The notes: a model not told the origin generated them from the sequence alone. A stretch of DNA of 64,000 nucleotides from Saprospiraceae bacterium UBA1994 (GCA_002335865.1 DDCY01000022.1:62001-126000), one strand, 5' to 3'. Numbered from the stretch's first letter, positions 19,348-28,301 are shown. Numbers and translations: made by a program.

Positions 19348-19584
19348 TTAAAAATTCGTTTCTAGTAAAGTCGATTTACTGTAATTCAAGATATTATCTA
19401 ATATAGATTTCTTTGGACTAAAAGCTACCTTAGGAACATTCCTATATGAATTAAGAATATCTAGATATTGATCTCTGAGAGGAGCATTATTTTCTAATCC
19501 ATATTCTAACTCAAGTCTATCAGCAATGTCGGCTTCTCCGTAAACGTATTTAATAAGTAATTCTGGCGTGTAGTTATGCGTCAT
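19348..19584 (-). CDS. Small acidic conserved-type protein, function unknown
   Basis: The protein has 78 residues, no membrane segment and no cysteines. It starts 'MTHNYTPELLIKYVYGEAD', which resembles the N-terminal helix pair seen in Bacteroidota proteins related to anti-sigma factors ('YTPE.L..Y.YGE'), and ends with 'SILDNILNYSK'. It has its own perfect -7 box (TAACTTTG, 19610-19603) and its own terminator, so it is expressed independently. Its gene converges with the ECF sigma gene about 290 bases away. A role as a soluble partner of that sigma factor is possible but not shown by the sequence. Confidence 0.65.
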   Translation of the reverse strand: MTHNYTPELLIKYVYGEADIADRLELEYGLENNAPLRDQYLDILNSYRNVPKVAFSPKKSILDNILNYSKSTLLETNF

Positions 19585-19602
19585 ATTTTATATTAAGTTA
19601 GT

Positions 19603-19610
19603 CAAAGTTA
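19603..19610 (-). promoter_or_regulatory. Bacteroidota -7 promoter box of the 78-residue protein gene
   Basis: TAACTTTG on the minus strand is an exact TAnnTTTG match, 18 bases before the ATG at 19584. The upstream -33 element is not clear at the usual spacing. Confidence 0.5.
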
Positions 19611-19668
19611 TTATCGCCTCTTAAACCATATAAAATCAAATATTATTGTGCCATCATGGAACCTTTTG

Positions 19669-20103
19669 TTATTCCACTAGGCGATACCAATACTGAGTAC
19701 GTCCAAAAGCAGGTATTCCTATGAATCCACGGACCTTCAATTTGTTCTTTTTTTCTAGCTCGATCTTACATTTATATTGTTTACCACTCTTTGGATCCAT
19801 GATCTGTCCGCCCGACCATTCTTTATCACCGTCCGCCGTGAGTCCCCACATAATCTCCATTCCTACTAACGGTTGATTCTTCTTGTCGTCTTTACATTTT
19901 TTACATAACGTAACTGTAGCATTATCAAGAAGCTTAGCCACTTTTGCCTTAAGTACGCCATCTTCCCAGTATACTTCTAGATGTGATTTCACTTTGCCAT
20001 CTTCATTATCTATATTTTTCCACATGCCTACAGGATCTATCTGCCCATATCCAGTAACTACGACAGCTATTAATAACGTAATACTACATAGTATTTTCTT
20101 CAT
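19669..20103 (-). CDS. Secreted DUF2147-family protein
   Basis: The protein has 144 residues, with a signal peptide ('ITLLIAVVVTGYGQ') followed by the DUF2147 pattern: 'DPVGMWKNIDNEDGKVKSHL', 'GMEIMWGL', 'WSGGQIMDPKSGKQYKCKI' and 'KLKVRGFIGIPAFGRTQYW'. Family members are small exported beta-rich proteins of unknown function. The pair 'CKKC' near residue 69 could form a disulfide. The start lies six bases after the aminotransferase stop, so it is the last gene of that minus-strand operon, although its product goes to a different compartment. Confidence 0.85.
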   Translation of the reverse strand: MKKILCSITLLIAVVVTGYGQIDPVGMWKNIDNEDGKVKSHLEVYWEDGVLKAKVAKLLDNATVTLCKKCKDDKKNQPLVGMEIMWGLTADGDKEWSGGQIMDPKSGKQYKCKIELEKKNKLKVRGFIGIPAFGRTQYWYRLVE

Positions 20104-20109
20104 ATTATA

Positions 20110-21009
20110 TTATATCTTTTCTGTGTATTTGTGTATTGATTCTTCGAACGCATAGATGAGCTTGGGTAATATTTCGCCGATAGATTTGTTTTCAATCTTG
20201 CGGCCATCTATCGATACTATCGGTGTGAGCTCTCCCATTGTACCTGTGCAAAACACCTCATCCGCAGAATACATTTCAGTTAGAGAGATGTTTTTTTCGA
20301 TACAAGTAAAATTATTTTCTCTAGCCAACTGAATGATTAATCCACGAGTAATGCCATGTAGACAGGCATCTGCATGTGGGGTATATATAATGCCATCTTT
20401 TACCGTAAATATATTTGTACCATTGAGCTCCGATGCAAATCCATAATTGTCCAGCATAAGTGCAGCATCCGCACCAGCCACATTGGACTGTATTTTTGCA
20501 AGTATATTGTTGATCAGGTTATTATGATGAATCTTAGAATCTAGATTGTTAGGCGAATTGCGTCTGATTGAAGAAGTAATAACAGTAATGCCATTTTCAT
20601 TATCATATACTGGTGGCTTATACTCAGGTAGTATAATCAAGGTCGGTCCGAAAATGTTCAGCCTTGGATCCATTCCTGATGTAGTCTTTCGTCCACGTGT
20701 CAGCGTTAGTCGTATATGGACGTCATCTGTCATTCCGTTGGCCTGTAATGTTTTCGTTAATGCCTTTTTTATATCTGATTTATTCGGCACATCTACGAAT
20801 GCCATAGCCTTGGCAGAATCCATTAGCCGATTAAGATGGCGATCTAGACAAAAGATGCCTCCTCTATATACTCGCAACCCTTCCCATACGGCATCACCTC
20901 CTTGCACTACACTATCAAATACAGATACTTGGGCTTCATCTCTATTGAGAATTTGACCATCGACATAAATCTTGATATTGACATTTCGCGAATCTGATTT
21001 CTGTAGCAT
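20110..21009 (-). CDS. Class IV PLP aminotransferase (branched-chain/D-amino acid type)
   Basis: This is a fold-type IV aminotransferase of 299 residues. The start 'IYVDGQILNRDEAQVSVFD' and 'GGDAVWEGLRVYRG' are typical of the BCAT/DAAT/ADCL group. The PLP lysine is K159 in 'NLDSKIHHN' and the cofactor-contacting glutamate is E194 in 'ASELNGTN'. The C-terminal part has 'HGITRGLIIQLA' and 'DEVFCTGTMGELTPI'. It lies five bases after the sulfotransferase-like gene. That pairing recalls fused or neighbouring aminotransferase-sulfotransferase proteins annotated as 'branched-chain aminotransferase-like'. The substrate cannot be assigned from sequence alone, so I give no gene symbol. Confidence 0.87.
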   Translation of the reverse strand: MLQKSDSRNVNIKIYVDGQILNRDEAQVSVFDSVVQGGDAVWEGLRVYRGGIFCLDRHLNRLMDSAKAMAFVDVPNKSDIKKALTKTLQANGMTDDVHIRLTLTRGRKTTSGMDPRLNIFGPTLIILPEYKPPVYDNENGITVITSSIRRNSPNNLDSKIHHNNLINNILAKIQSNVAGADAALMLDNYGFASELNGTNIFTVKDGIIYTPHADACLHGITRGLIIQLARENNFTCIEKNISLTEMYSADEVFCTGTMGELTPIVSIDGRKIENKSIGEILPKLIYAFEESIHKYTEKI

Positions 21010-21014
21010 ATATA

Positions 21015-21734
21015 TTATTTTATTGCGTATTCGTATAACGATTGATAATAAGGCATTGCTTCAATTAGTAACGATCGATACCTACTAGGCATAATTTCTC
21101 TACTCGTTTGCTGCTGCCCAAAGCTTGTCGTCTTGTGTACATTATCATACCAATAGGACGCCCAAATACCATCTATTTGTCTTGATCCAGCTTTCCAAGA
21201 AAGCATATCTTCGGTGAATTCCATATCTAACGCCTTACAAAGTTGAGTCATAATCCTAGATGGATCTCTTAGCAAATCACCAGAGTCTAATACTACTGGA
21301 GAGATTCCTCGACCTATCAATTGTTGGAATAGCAAATATTCCTCTTTAATCCCAATATCTTTAATAGTAGGATTATCCATAACCTTAGCAAAAGAATTAA
21401 TCAACTTCTGAGGATCACGAATAAGGAATACGTGTTTAGCAACATGTAACCAATTTAGATCAAACCCATCGATATGGTGAGCCATGTTTTTGATAAATAG
21501 ATAATCTACTTCTTGAGCACTTTGATGTAACTGGTTGATGACTGTATTGGCATCTGTCGATTGACTCTGGAGTATGTCATTTCGTCCAGGATGTTGTACG
21601 TCAGGATATCTATTGAGGTAATATGAGTAAAATGGTTCGTCTACTCCTAGTGTATCCTTTCTATTATCAAAAGCGTACATAATGGCCGTAGACATATTGC
21701 GTGGCCCTGAAACCATATGTATGATCTTACCCAT
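21015..21734 (-). CDS. Sulfotransferase-like P-loop protein
   Basis: The protein has 239 residues. The N-terminal 'IHMVSGPRNMSTAIMYAF' has the position and form of the 5'-phosphosulfate (PAPS) loop of sulfotransferases, and 'HVFLIRDPQKLINSF' matches the 3'-phosphate-binding segment (Arg and Ser) of the same family. There is no signal peptide, so it is cytoplasmic. It sits between the alkyltransferase-like gene (seven bases upstream) and the class IV aminotransferase (five bases downstream), so the three are one operon. Homologues often occur next to, or fused with, such aminotransferases. The acceptor molecule is unknown. Confidence 0.72.
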   Translation of the reverse strand: MGKIIHMVSGPRNMSTAIMYAFDNRKDTLGVDEPFYSYYLNRYPDVQHPGRNDILQSQSTDANTVINQLHQSAQEVDYLFIKNMAHHIDGFDLNWLHVAKHVFLIRDPQKLINSFAKVMDNPTIKDIGIKEEYLLFQQLIGRGISPVVLDSGDLLRDPSRIMTQLCKALDMEFTEDMLSWKAGSRQIDGIWASYWYDNVHKTTSFGQQQTSREIMPSRYRSLLIEAMPYYQSLYEYAIK

Positions 21735-21740
21735 AGCGAA

Positions 21741-22082
21741 TTAAAATTCTATTTCTTCTGGATGCCAGTTGAGTTCTTTGAAGTATACTACTTTGTGGTC
21801 CACAACCTCTATTCCTTCTGCTTCGAGTTTTTCTTGCATTATAGTCGGTGTCTGAAAGTGCATCCTGCCACTAAGCTCACCTTTACGGTTGATAACTCTA
21901 TGAGCAGGTACATCCTGGTCTGATGTGTGGACCTGATTGAGTGCCCAGCCTACCATGCGCGCAGACCCAAGTGACAAATAATCTGCAATGGCACCATATG
22001 TGCTTACACGCCCTTTAGGTATTAGGCTAGTGACATCGTATACAGACTGATAGTAGTTGTTTTTGAGTTCTGCCATCATCAC
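21741..22082 (-). CDS. Alkyltransferase-like (MGMT-family) DNA-binding protein without catalytic cysteine
   Basis: The protein has 113 residues covering only the DNA-binding domain of O6-alkylguanine alkyltransferases: 'VTSLIPKGRVSTYGAIADYL', 'ARMVGWAL' and 'VPAHRVINRKGELSG'. The reactive cysteine of the 'PCHRV' motif is alanine here, so it cannot remove alkyl groups itself. Members of this group (ATL proteins) bind alkylated guanine and pass the lesion to nucleotide excision repair, for which uvrA is present 4 kb away. It follows the pseudouridine synthase gene by 27 bases in the same direction. Confidence 0.85.
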   Translation of the reverse strand: MMMAELKNNYYQSVYDVTSLIPKGRVSTYGAIADYLSLGSARMVGWALNQVHTSDQDVPAHRVINRKGELSGRMHFQTPTIMQEKLEAEGIEVVDHKVVYFKELNWHPEEIEF

Positions 22083-22109
22083 GTAAAAATAATGAAAGTT
22101 AGAAAGATT

Positions 22110-22961
22110 CTAGTTTAAAAAATCCTTGAACTTCTTTGGAAGGTCCATCTCAAAAGTCATTTTCTCTCCGCTTTTTGGGTGATTTAGTGTCAATGCATAA
22201 CAATGCAGATAAAGGCCTTTCCCAGGATTTTCTCTTGGATATAATAAATCACCAACTACCGTATGGCCTAAAGAATGTAAATGCACACGTATTTGATTTT
22301 TTCTGCCTTGCTTGATATTCACATCCAATATTGAGAATCCACCATACTTATTACTAGGAATGGTCTTTATTAGTTTGTATTGCGTTTGTGCAGATTTTTC
22401 TTTGATAGGTAGATCCACCGTGCCTGTTTTTTCTGCTAATCCATGTGATATTACTCTGTAGGTCTTATCTACAGTATAGGCGGCCAACTGCGAAGATAGA
22501 TCCTGTTGAGCTAACATAGTCTTAGCTATAATTAGTAAACCGCTTGCCGATCTATCCAGTCTATGTACAGGATTAGGTCTTGGTAACCTGGCTTTCTCTT
22601 TTGATTCGCTGAGATTTGTTGAGAGTGCATTAGCTAAAGTCCTATGCTGATTACCGCTTGTAAGTAAACCTGCTGGCTTATTTACTATAGCCATATATTC
22701 ATCTTCATAGATTACCTCTATTTTAATTTTATGTTCTGGGTATACTTCTTCGGATAGTAGTATTTCAATAATATCTCCTTTTTTCACCATACGGCTACTA
22801 TCGGCCAACTCTCCATTGAGAAGGACACGTTTAGCCCTAATCGCTTTTTTAAATGAATTGCGGCTTGGCGTCATGAGAAGATGAGAACCTCCGTAATCAG
22901 ATATTCGTACTGACTCCTCTAAAGATTCGATAATGTGTGACTCTACTACTACTGGTTGCAT
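22110..22961 (-). CDS. RluA-family RNA pseudouridine synthase
   Basis: The protein has 283 residues. An S4-like RNA-binding region occupies about 1-75 ('FKKAIRAKRVLLNGELADSS', 'VKKGDIIEIL'), then the catalytic domain with the RluA aspartate in 'HRLDRSASGLLIIAKT' near residue 135. 'GRKNQIRVHLHSLGHTVVGD' is the usual closing motif. Such enzymes convert uridine to pseudouridine in 23S rRNA or tRNA, and the exact site cannot be told. It is the first gene of the minus-strand operon running to the DUF2147 gene. A near-match -7 box (TTCCTTTG, 22996-22989) lies 27 bases upstream of its ATG. Confidence 0.88.
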   Translation of the reverse strand: MQPVVVESHIIESLEESVRISDYGGSHLLMTPSRNSFKKAIRAKRVLLNGELADSSRMVKKGDIIEILLSEEVYPEHKIKIEVIYEDEYMAIVNKPAGLLTSGNQHRTLANALSTNLSESKEKARLPRPNPVHRLDRSASGLLIIAKTMLAQQDLSSQLAAYTVDKTYRVISHGLAEKTGTVDLPIKEKSAQTQYKLIKTIPSNKYGGFSILDVNIKQGRKNQIRVHLHSLGHTVVGDLLYPRENPGKGLYLHCYALTLNHPKSGEKMTFEMDLPKKFKDFLN

Positions 22962-23031
22962 ATAACTTTATTTAAATAAATTATATTGCAAAGGAATCCT
23001 ATTCTAACGCATAATCAAAATTACTAGTAAG

Positions 23032-24579
23032 ATGTTCAAAAGAATCTCACTCATAATGCTTTCTTTCTGCTTTTGCGCCCTATCCATGGCACAATCAGGC
23101 ATAAATCCATGTGGAACATTAGACCATAGATCAGAATGGCTGCAAAATTTTCAGCGCAATAATGGACTAGTAGACACTAGAGGAGGAGAGAAAATATATG
23201 TTCCCCTAACCGTATTTGTCGTGAGTAATGATGATGGAACTGGTAAAATCGCCGCTTCTGCATTAGTTGGGTCATTATGTACACTTAATGAAGATTTTGA
23301 AGATTCTAATATAGAATTCTATTTACAAGGAGGCTTAAAGTATCTGAGTCAGTCTGAGATGTATACTCATGATAACACTACTGATGCGGCTTACCAGATG
23401 TTTGATTTAAATATTCCTAATACAATAAATTGCTATATAGTAGGTACTGCCGCTGGTAATTGTGGTTACAACCTACCTTATGCTGGAGTCGTATTAGACA
23501 TCAGCTGTACAAGTCCTGATGATCATACATGGTCTCACGAAATTGGACATAATCTATCTCTACCTCATCCTTTCCTCGGCTGGGAAGGTGGATATGGATA
23601 TGACGGATCTGCAGTGGGAAGTAGTACCGCCGCTGGGACATTTAGTGAGCCCGCTCCAGAAACTGTGTTGTATAATTATACTCTTTTTAAAGATTCACTA
23701 ATTCTCGATACATTGATCATAGATACCGCATATGTTGAAAAAGTTGATGGAAGTAACTGTGAATATGCAGCAGATGGATTTTGTGATACACCACCAGATT
23801 ATCTAGCATACAGATGGACATGTAACCAATCGACAGGAACAAGTTTTGGGACTATGTTAGATCCTAATGGAGAATCGTTCAAATCAGATGCTACGTTAAT
23901 CATGTCATATGCCACTGATAACTGTGCATTAAGATTTTCTCCTATGCAATGCGAAGCCATGAGAGCCAATCTTATAGATGTAAAGTCGGAGTATCTAACT
24001 AATCAAATTCCCGCAGCTTCGATCGAAGATCCTTCAATTACTTACAACTTCCCAACAGATGGAGAGGCACAAGCTTATGACTATATAGAATTAGATTGGG
24101 AGCCCGTAGAAAATGCCACACACTATCTAGTACAAATTCACTTTAATGAAGCACTCACTCAGCCGCTTTGGGAAGGCATAGTTACTGAAGCAAATGCTAT
24201 TGGTGAGATACCTGAGATATATGCAGAGCGAGATGTGTTCTGGTCCGTAGCCCCATTCACCCATTACGAATTCTGTACAGAACTACAAGGATCAGGTACT
24301 TTCTTTGCATCTAATGTATCTTACACTGGAGAAGAATCAATACGCAACTGGAATATAATACCTAGCATCGTAAATGCCGGTAATAGCATTATAATAGAGT
24401 CTGAAGATAATTTGAATGGTGCTGAAATTGCAGTCAGAGATATGACTGGCAAACTATTACTAAGTGAAATAGTAAATAACAATACATTGGACATACCGTC
24501 GACATGGTCTACGGGTATCTATCTAGTACAAATCAGATCTAACGAAAATATTCATACCCAAAAAATAATAGTGAGATAA
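23032..24579 (+). CDS. Secreted M43-type (pappalysin-like) metalloprotease with T9SS tail
   Basis: The protein has 515 residues, with a signal peptide ending near 'LSMAQ'. The zinc motif 'HEIGHNLSLPH' (H169, H173, H179) has the extended HExxHxxxxxH form of metzincins, and 'LIMSYA' near 290 is the Met-turn. The pattern fits the pappalysin/M43 branch. A fibronectin-like stretch follows ('DYIELDWEPVENATHYLVQI', about 350-430). The last 80 residues ('IVNAGNSIIIES', 'MTGKLLLSE', 'GIYLVQIRSNE', 'QKIIVR') look like a type A T9SS sorting domain, so export by the type IX system and surface attachment are likely. The T9SS plug gene in this window supports that route. Confidence 0.87.
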   Translation: MFKRISLIMLSFCFCALSMAQSGINPCGTLDHRSEWLQNFQRNNGLVDTRGGEKIYVPLTVFVVSNDDGTGKIAASALVGSLCTLNEDFEDSNIEFYLQGGLKYLSQSEMYTHDNTTDAAYQMFDLNIPNTINCYIVGTAAGNCGYNLPYAGVVLDISCTSPDDHTWSHEIGHNLSLPHPFLGWEGGYGYDGSAVGSSTAAGTFSEPAPETVLYNYTLFKDSLILDTLIIDTAYVEKVDGSNCEYAADGFCDTPPDYLAYRWTCNQSTGTSFGTMLDPNGESFKSDATLIMSYATDNCALRFSPMQCEAMRANLIDVKSEYLTNQIPAASIEDPSITYNFPTDGEAQAYDYIELDWEPVENATHYLVQIHFNEALTQPLWEGIVTEANAIGEIPEIYAERDVFWSVAPFTHYEFCTELQGSGTFFASNVSYTGEESIRNWNIIPSIVNAGNSIIIESEDNLNGAEIAVRDMTGKLLLSEIVNNNTLDIPSTWSTGIYLVQIRSNENIHTQKIIVR

Positions 24580-24597
24580 CCAGCTCTTTGATAATAA

Positions 24598-25488
24598 ATG
24601 AATAATATTAAAAAAGCCTATCTAGAGCTACATGTAGCAGTATTACTTTTTGGATTTACGGCTATTCTAGGTGATCTAATACAGTTATCCGCGGTGATGA
24701 TTGTATGGTGGAGGGTACTGATTACATGTATCAGTTTATTATACTTTATTCAGTTTGGAATAAAGCTTAGGTCGATTCCTAAAAATAAAATTTTTAATTT
24801 TTTAGGCATTGGTGTGTTGGTCGCACTGCATTGGATTACCTTCTATGGAGCGATCAAATTATCTAACGCATCGGTAGCATTAATTTGCTTTGCTTCTACA
24901 TCTCTCTTCACTTCTTTTCTAGAACCTGCCATATTGGGTAGACCTATAGAAAAATTACAAGTTATGATGGGCCTCATGATTATTCCAGGCATGTGGTTGA
25001 TTGTAAATACAGTAAATCCTGCTATGATAAATGGTATCTACGTTGGATTATTATCTGCTTTATTTGCAGCAATATTTTCTACACTAAACAAAAGATTGAT
25101 TGATGATGCAGATTCATATTCTATTACTTTTTTGGAGTTGGGTAGTGCATGGATATTCATCAGTCTATTGATTCCTGTTTTGATTTGGAATGGAAAAGAA
25201 ATTCAGTTTTGGCCAGTAGGTACAGACTGGACTTACCTTTTGATTCTAGCTTTACTGTGTACTACTCTTGCATATATATTGTCCCTCAGAGCACTCAAGT
25301 ATGTGAGCGCATTCGTAGCTAACCTTACGATCAATTTAGAACCAGTCTATGGTATTCTTTTAGCCGTCATATTATTAAATGATCATAAAGAATTAAGTCC
25401 AAGATTTTATGTTGGTGTAGTATTGATAAGTGCTATTGTATTTAGTTATCCTTTGATTAAAAAGAGAATGAAAAAATCTATTAATTAA
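24598..25488 (+). CDS. EamA/DMT-superfamily transporter
   Basis: The protein has 296 residues made of about ten hydrophobic segments in two EamA repeats, such as 'GVLVALHWITFYGAIKLSNA' early and 'LTINLEPVYGILLAVILL' late. 'LTINLEPV' and 'ISLRALKYV'-like text near the end are typical of the drug/metabolite transporter group. It is an inner-membrane exporter or importer with no assignable substrate. The gene starts 18 bases after the protease stop and is followed after one base by the O-methyltransferase, so these genes probably share a transcript. Confidence 0.85.
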   Translation: MNNIKKAYLELHVAVLLFGFTAILGDLIQLSAVMIVWWRVLITCISLLYFIQFGIKLRSIPKNKIFNFLGIGVLVALHWITFYGAIKLSNASVALICFASTSLFTSFLEPAILGRPIEKLQVMMGLMIIPGMWLIVNTVNPAMINGIYVGLLSALFAAIFSTLNKRLIDDADSYSITFLELGSAWIFISLLIPVLIWNGKEIQFWPVGTDWTYLLILALLCTTLAYILSLRALKYVSAFVANLTINLEPVYGILLAVILLNDHKELSPRFYVGVVLISAIVFSYPLIKKRMKKSIN

Positions 25489-25489
25489 A

Positions 25490-26128
25490 ATGCTACAAGA
25501 CAACTATACAAGGTTATATGACTACTGCGTAGAGCACAGCACACCTATGGATGAAATCCTCTATGAATTAGATAGAGAGACACACCTCAAGACATTGGCT
25601 CCTAGAATGTCCTCTGGACCAATACAAGGGCGTATACTCAGTCTTATATCGAATTTGCTAAGGCCAAAGTACATATTAGAGATAGGTACATTCACAGGAT
25701 TTGCAACACTCAATTTAGTAAGAGGATTACAGCCTGATGGCGAACTGATCACAGTAGAAGTCAACGCAGAACTACAACATATATCTCACAAATATTTTAC
25801 TAAAAGTGGGTATAGTGATCGTATCAATCAGCTTATTGGTAATGCAAAAGAAATAGTCCCTGAGCTGGATTATAAATTCGATCTAATCTTCTTAGATGCT
25901 GGAAAGAAGGACTACCCTATCTACTACGAACTAATATTGCCTAAGCTTCGTAAAGGAGGTATTATACTCGCAGACAATATACTGTGGAGCGGTAAGATTC
26001 TAGATGAAAATATGGATAAAACTTCCGTAATACTGGATGAATTCAATAAGCAAGTAGTCGAAGATTCTAGAGTGGAAAATGTGATTCTACCACTACGAGA
26101 TGGAATCAATGTGATCAGAAAACTGTAA
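25490..26128 (+). CDS. Class I SAM-dependent O-methyltransferase (catechol OMT type)
   Basis: The protein has 212 residues. Motif I 'ILEIGTFTGFATLNL' binds S-adenosylmethionine, 'DLIFLDAGKKDYPIYYELI' contains the metal-binding aspartate region, and 'GGIILADNILWSGKI' supplies the second metal ligand pair (Asp-Asn). This is the pattern of metal-dependent small-molecule O-methyltransferases (Methyltransf_3). The start codon is next to the end of the transporter gene (one base between them), indicating translational coupling. The methyl acceptor is unknown. Confidence 0.88.
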   Translation: MLQDNYTRLYDYCVEHSTPMDEILYELDRETHLKTLAPRMSSGPIQGRILSLISNLLRPKYILEIGTFTGFATLNLVRGLQPDGELITVEVNAELQHISHKYFTKSGYSDRINQLIGNAKEIVPELDYKFDLIFLDAGKKDYPIYYELILPKLRKGGIILADNILWSGKILDENMDKTSVILDEFNKQVVEDSRVENVILPLRDGINVIRKL

Positions 26129-26469
26129 TTTTTATTATACCTATAATTTCTGAAAATAATACGCCAAACCGTACAATAAAACTATCTACTCAAACACCAC
26201 ATAATTAATGATATAAATTTTGAATCTCTAAGACAAAACAGGAGATCGATATTTGAGCCGAGATCGAAAAACTACTGACCTAAAATATCACTCGGTTTAA
26301 GTGATCTTTCGGTTCAGCCAAAATGTTTAATATCGTTTAAACATTTTCATCCAATAAATCATAACATCTATCTTAAACGTTAAACTTAATTCCTGTATTA
26401 TTCTCAATACAATACTTTTAAAATTCTCGTTCTACACACGTTCGTTGTACAAGACACCTACTCACTTGT
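26129..26469. other. Intergenic region with paired hairpins between convergent genes
   Basis: No gene is visible. Two inverted repeats stand in a row. The first is ATCACT/AGTGAT (26286-26304), flanked by CTGACC and GGTTCAG, which extend it with one bulge. The second is AAAATGTTTAA (26320-26330) and TTAAACATTTT (26337-26347), a perfect 11-pair stem with a six-base loop. Neither is followed by a long T run on either strand. Position between two gene ends suggests a two-way transcription stop or an RNA 3'-end stabiliser. Confidence 0.5.
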
Positions 26470-27303
26470 TTATCTTTTTTGCAAAGGATACTTTAATCCA
26501 TCATAACTTTTTAAGACCGCTTTAACAGATCCGATGGATACTGGAGATTCTATTTGAAGAGGAATTTTATTACCGTCTTTAGACACCCATATTTTCATGC
26601 GAGTATCTGCATCGAAAACTTCACCTGCTACCACCTCAGGGCTAAATTCAAAAGTGTCAAACTTACCCAAATCTTTAATTTTCTTTTTCTTCTTTACACC
26701 TCTGTATTCTACATCAAGACTAAAAACTTCTTTGTCAAAAAACACCTTCACAGGAAATTTGTGTCCTTTCTTTTGACTTTCGAAATCAAGATTACGTACA
26801 TAGTATAATATAGAAACCATATCCTGCATACATTCACCTAGATCCCAATCTTCTGCTTCTGCAGTTTCTTTTGTTCTACCATGAAGCGTATTAGCATTAT
26901 AGTTGGGTTGATCAAAACTGATACTATCATACTTCACATATTTTCCCTCTTTGATATCCCTCAGAAAATCTGTAGGTAACAATGTCTCTTTGTTCATCTT
27001 GGAATAGAACTTATCATCCACTTCAAAAAAGCTGTTGTATGATTCATAAGTTTTTCCAGTGACATGCACTTCAAAGTCATCTTCGTTTTCTATCACGTTA
27101 AATTTTACTTCGCCTGCAGGAATCCATACAAATTTCCAGTTGTAGTATAGTTTATAGACTAGCTTCTCTCCGCCTTGAAATGCATTATTATTTATTCCTC
27201 CGCAATTATCATCTTGATGGATATCGGGTGCCATCTGCGCAGAAAGCGACATGGTGAATAGTAGCGAAAAAATTAAAAGTATAGTCTTAATGTTGTTCAT
27301 CAT
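26470..27303 (-). CDS. Exported DUF3108-family protein
   Basis: The protein has 277 residues, with a signal peptide ('IFSLLFTMSLSAQ'). The rest matches DUF3108: 'GGEKLVYKLYYNWKFVWIPA' near the start, 'GKTYESYNSFFEVDDKF', 'LLPTDFLRDIKEG', and a closing beta-rich half ending 'IPLQIESPVSIGSVKAVL'. The function of this periplasmic family is not established. The start codon overlaps the end of the upstream flippase-like gene by four bases (ATGA type), so the two are translationally coupled and may act on the same envelope process. Confidence 0.87.
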   Translation of the reverse strand: MMNNIKTILLIFSLLFTMSLSAQMAPDIHQDDNCGGINNNAFQGGEKLVYKLYYNWKFVWIPAGEVKFNVIENEDDFEVHVTGKTYESYNSFFEVDDKFYSKMNKETLLPTDFLRDIKEGKYVKYDSISFDQPNYNANTLHGRTKETAEAEDWDLGECMQDMVSILYYVRNLDFESQKKGHKFPVKVFFDKEVFSLDVEYRGVKKKKKIKDLGKFDTFEFSPEVVAGEVFDADTRMKIWVSKDGNKIPLQIESPVSIGSVKAVLKSYDGLKYPLQKR

Positions 27304-28301
27304 ATTTGAGATGATTTTAAAAGGTTTACATTAAGAATGATCAGTAGACCCAATAACGCTGGAAAAACGAGATTTATTACCCAAAGACCGAATGTGGCCA
27401 CCAGTATGCCTCCAACATTTGCTGTGAATAATGACCAGATGACAATGGCTAATTCGCCTCTAGCTATTACACTCAAAATAGGTGGTAGAGGTATACCACT
27501 CTGAAATAAGTAGATCACAGCCACTCCGGAGAATGCCGCAAGTAGTGACAACTCTAAACCTAAAAAGTCTAGTATGAGTACATACTGTGTACAGTAAATC
27601 AAATATCTAAGATACGATAGCGTTAATACCCTTTTAAGTATTGGTCTGTCATACTGAGATATTACATGAGCTTGCTTGTTTAAAAGTTTACCCCACCACC
27701 AGCGGTTAAGCCCGTCGAGTTTCAGCTTGCTTATATTGAAAAATAATGCACAAAGCATAATAATTACCAAAAGTCCTAGGATACTTCCTGCTATATAGAC
27801 GAATCGATTGAACGAAAAGTAACAGTAACAGAAAATTAATGCTCCAATATAGCCACCAATAATATTAGATATATTCTGAGCAATACTGCTAATTAATGTA
27901 GCAGGGATGGATTTAATCCGGTCTTCTCCATCGATAAATAACAGTCTGCCGCCATATTCACCTATACGAGCAGGAGTAACAAGACCCACACTGATACCAG
28001 CATATATAGCTTTCATAGCATCAATCTTAGTAAGATTCTTCCAAGGTAAGATGAGCATTCTCCATTTGACGCTCTCTATAAGCCAATTGATGGGCATAAG
28101 TAGAACACAACCTACCAGATAGACCCAATTACTACCCTCAAGTCCTTTTTGGAGCTGGTACTTAATAGTTGCCATATCTTTGTTCAAGACGATCTGATCA
28201 TACAGTACGTATCCCACTAAGGCTAGCAGCAATAACTTCAGCAACCACATGACCTTAGGCGATTGCTGTGATGATATATATATTGAGGACTTCATTCGCA
28301 C
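27300..28301 (-). CDS. Integral membrane protein of the UPF0104/LPG-synthase flippase domain family
   Basis: The protein has 333 residues with about eight hydrophobic segments. It follows the lysylphosphatidylglycerol synthase transmembrane pattern (UPF0104): 'LLMPINWLIESVKWRMLI', 'GISVGLVTPARIGEYGGRLL' and 'GVAVIYLFQSGIPLPPILS'. The separate catalytic domain of true LPG synthases is absent, so a lipid-linked transport role is more likely than aminoacylation. It is first in a two-gene unit with the DUF3108 gene. No substrate can be named. Confidence 0.8.
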   Translation of the reverse strand: MRMKSSIYISSQQSPKVMWLLKLLLLALVGYVLYDQIVLNKDMATIKYQLQKGLEGSNWVYLVGCVLLMPINWLIESVKWRMLILPWKNLTKIDAMKAIYAGISVGLVTPARIGEYGGRLLFIDGEDRIKSIPATLISSIAQNISNIIGGYIGALIFCYCYFSFNRFVYIAGSILGLLVIIMLCALFFNISKLKLDGLNRWWWGKLLNKQAHVISQYDRPILKRVLTLSYLRYLIYCTQYVLILDFLGLELSLLAAFSGVAVIYLFQSGIPLPPILSVIARGELAIVIWSLFTANVGGILVATFGLWVINLVFPALLGLLIILNVNLLKSSQI

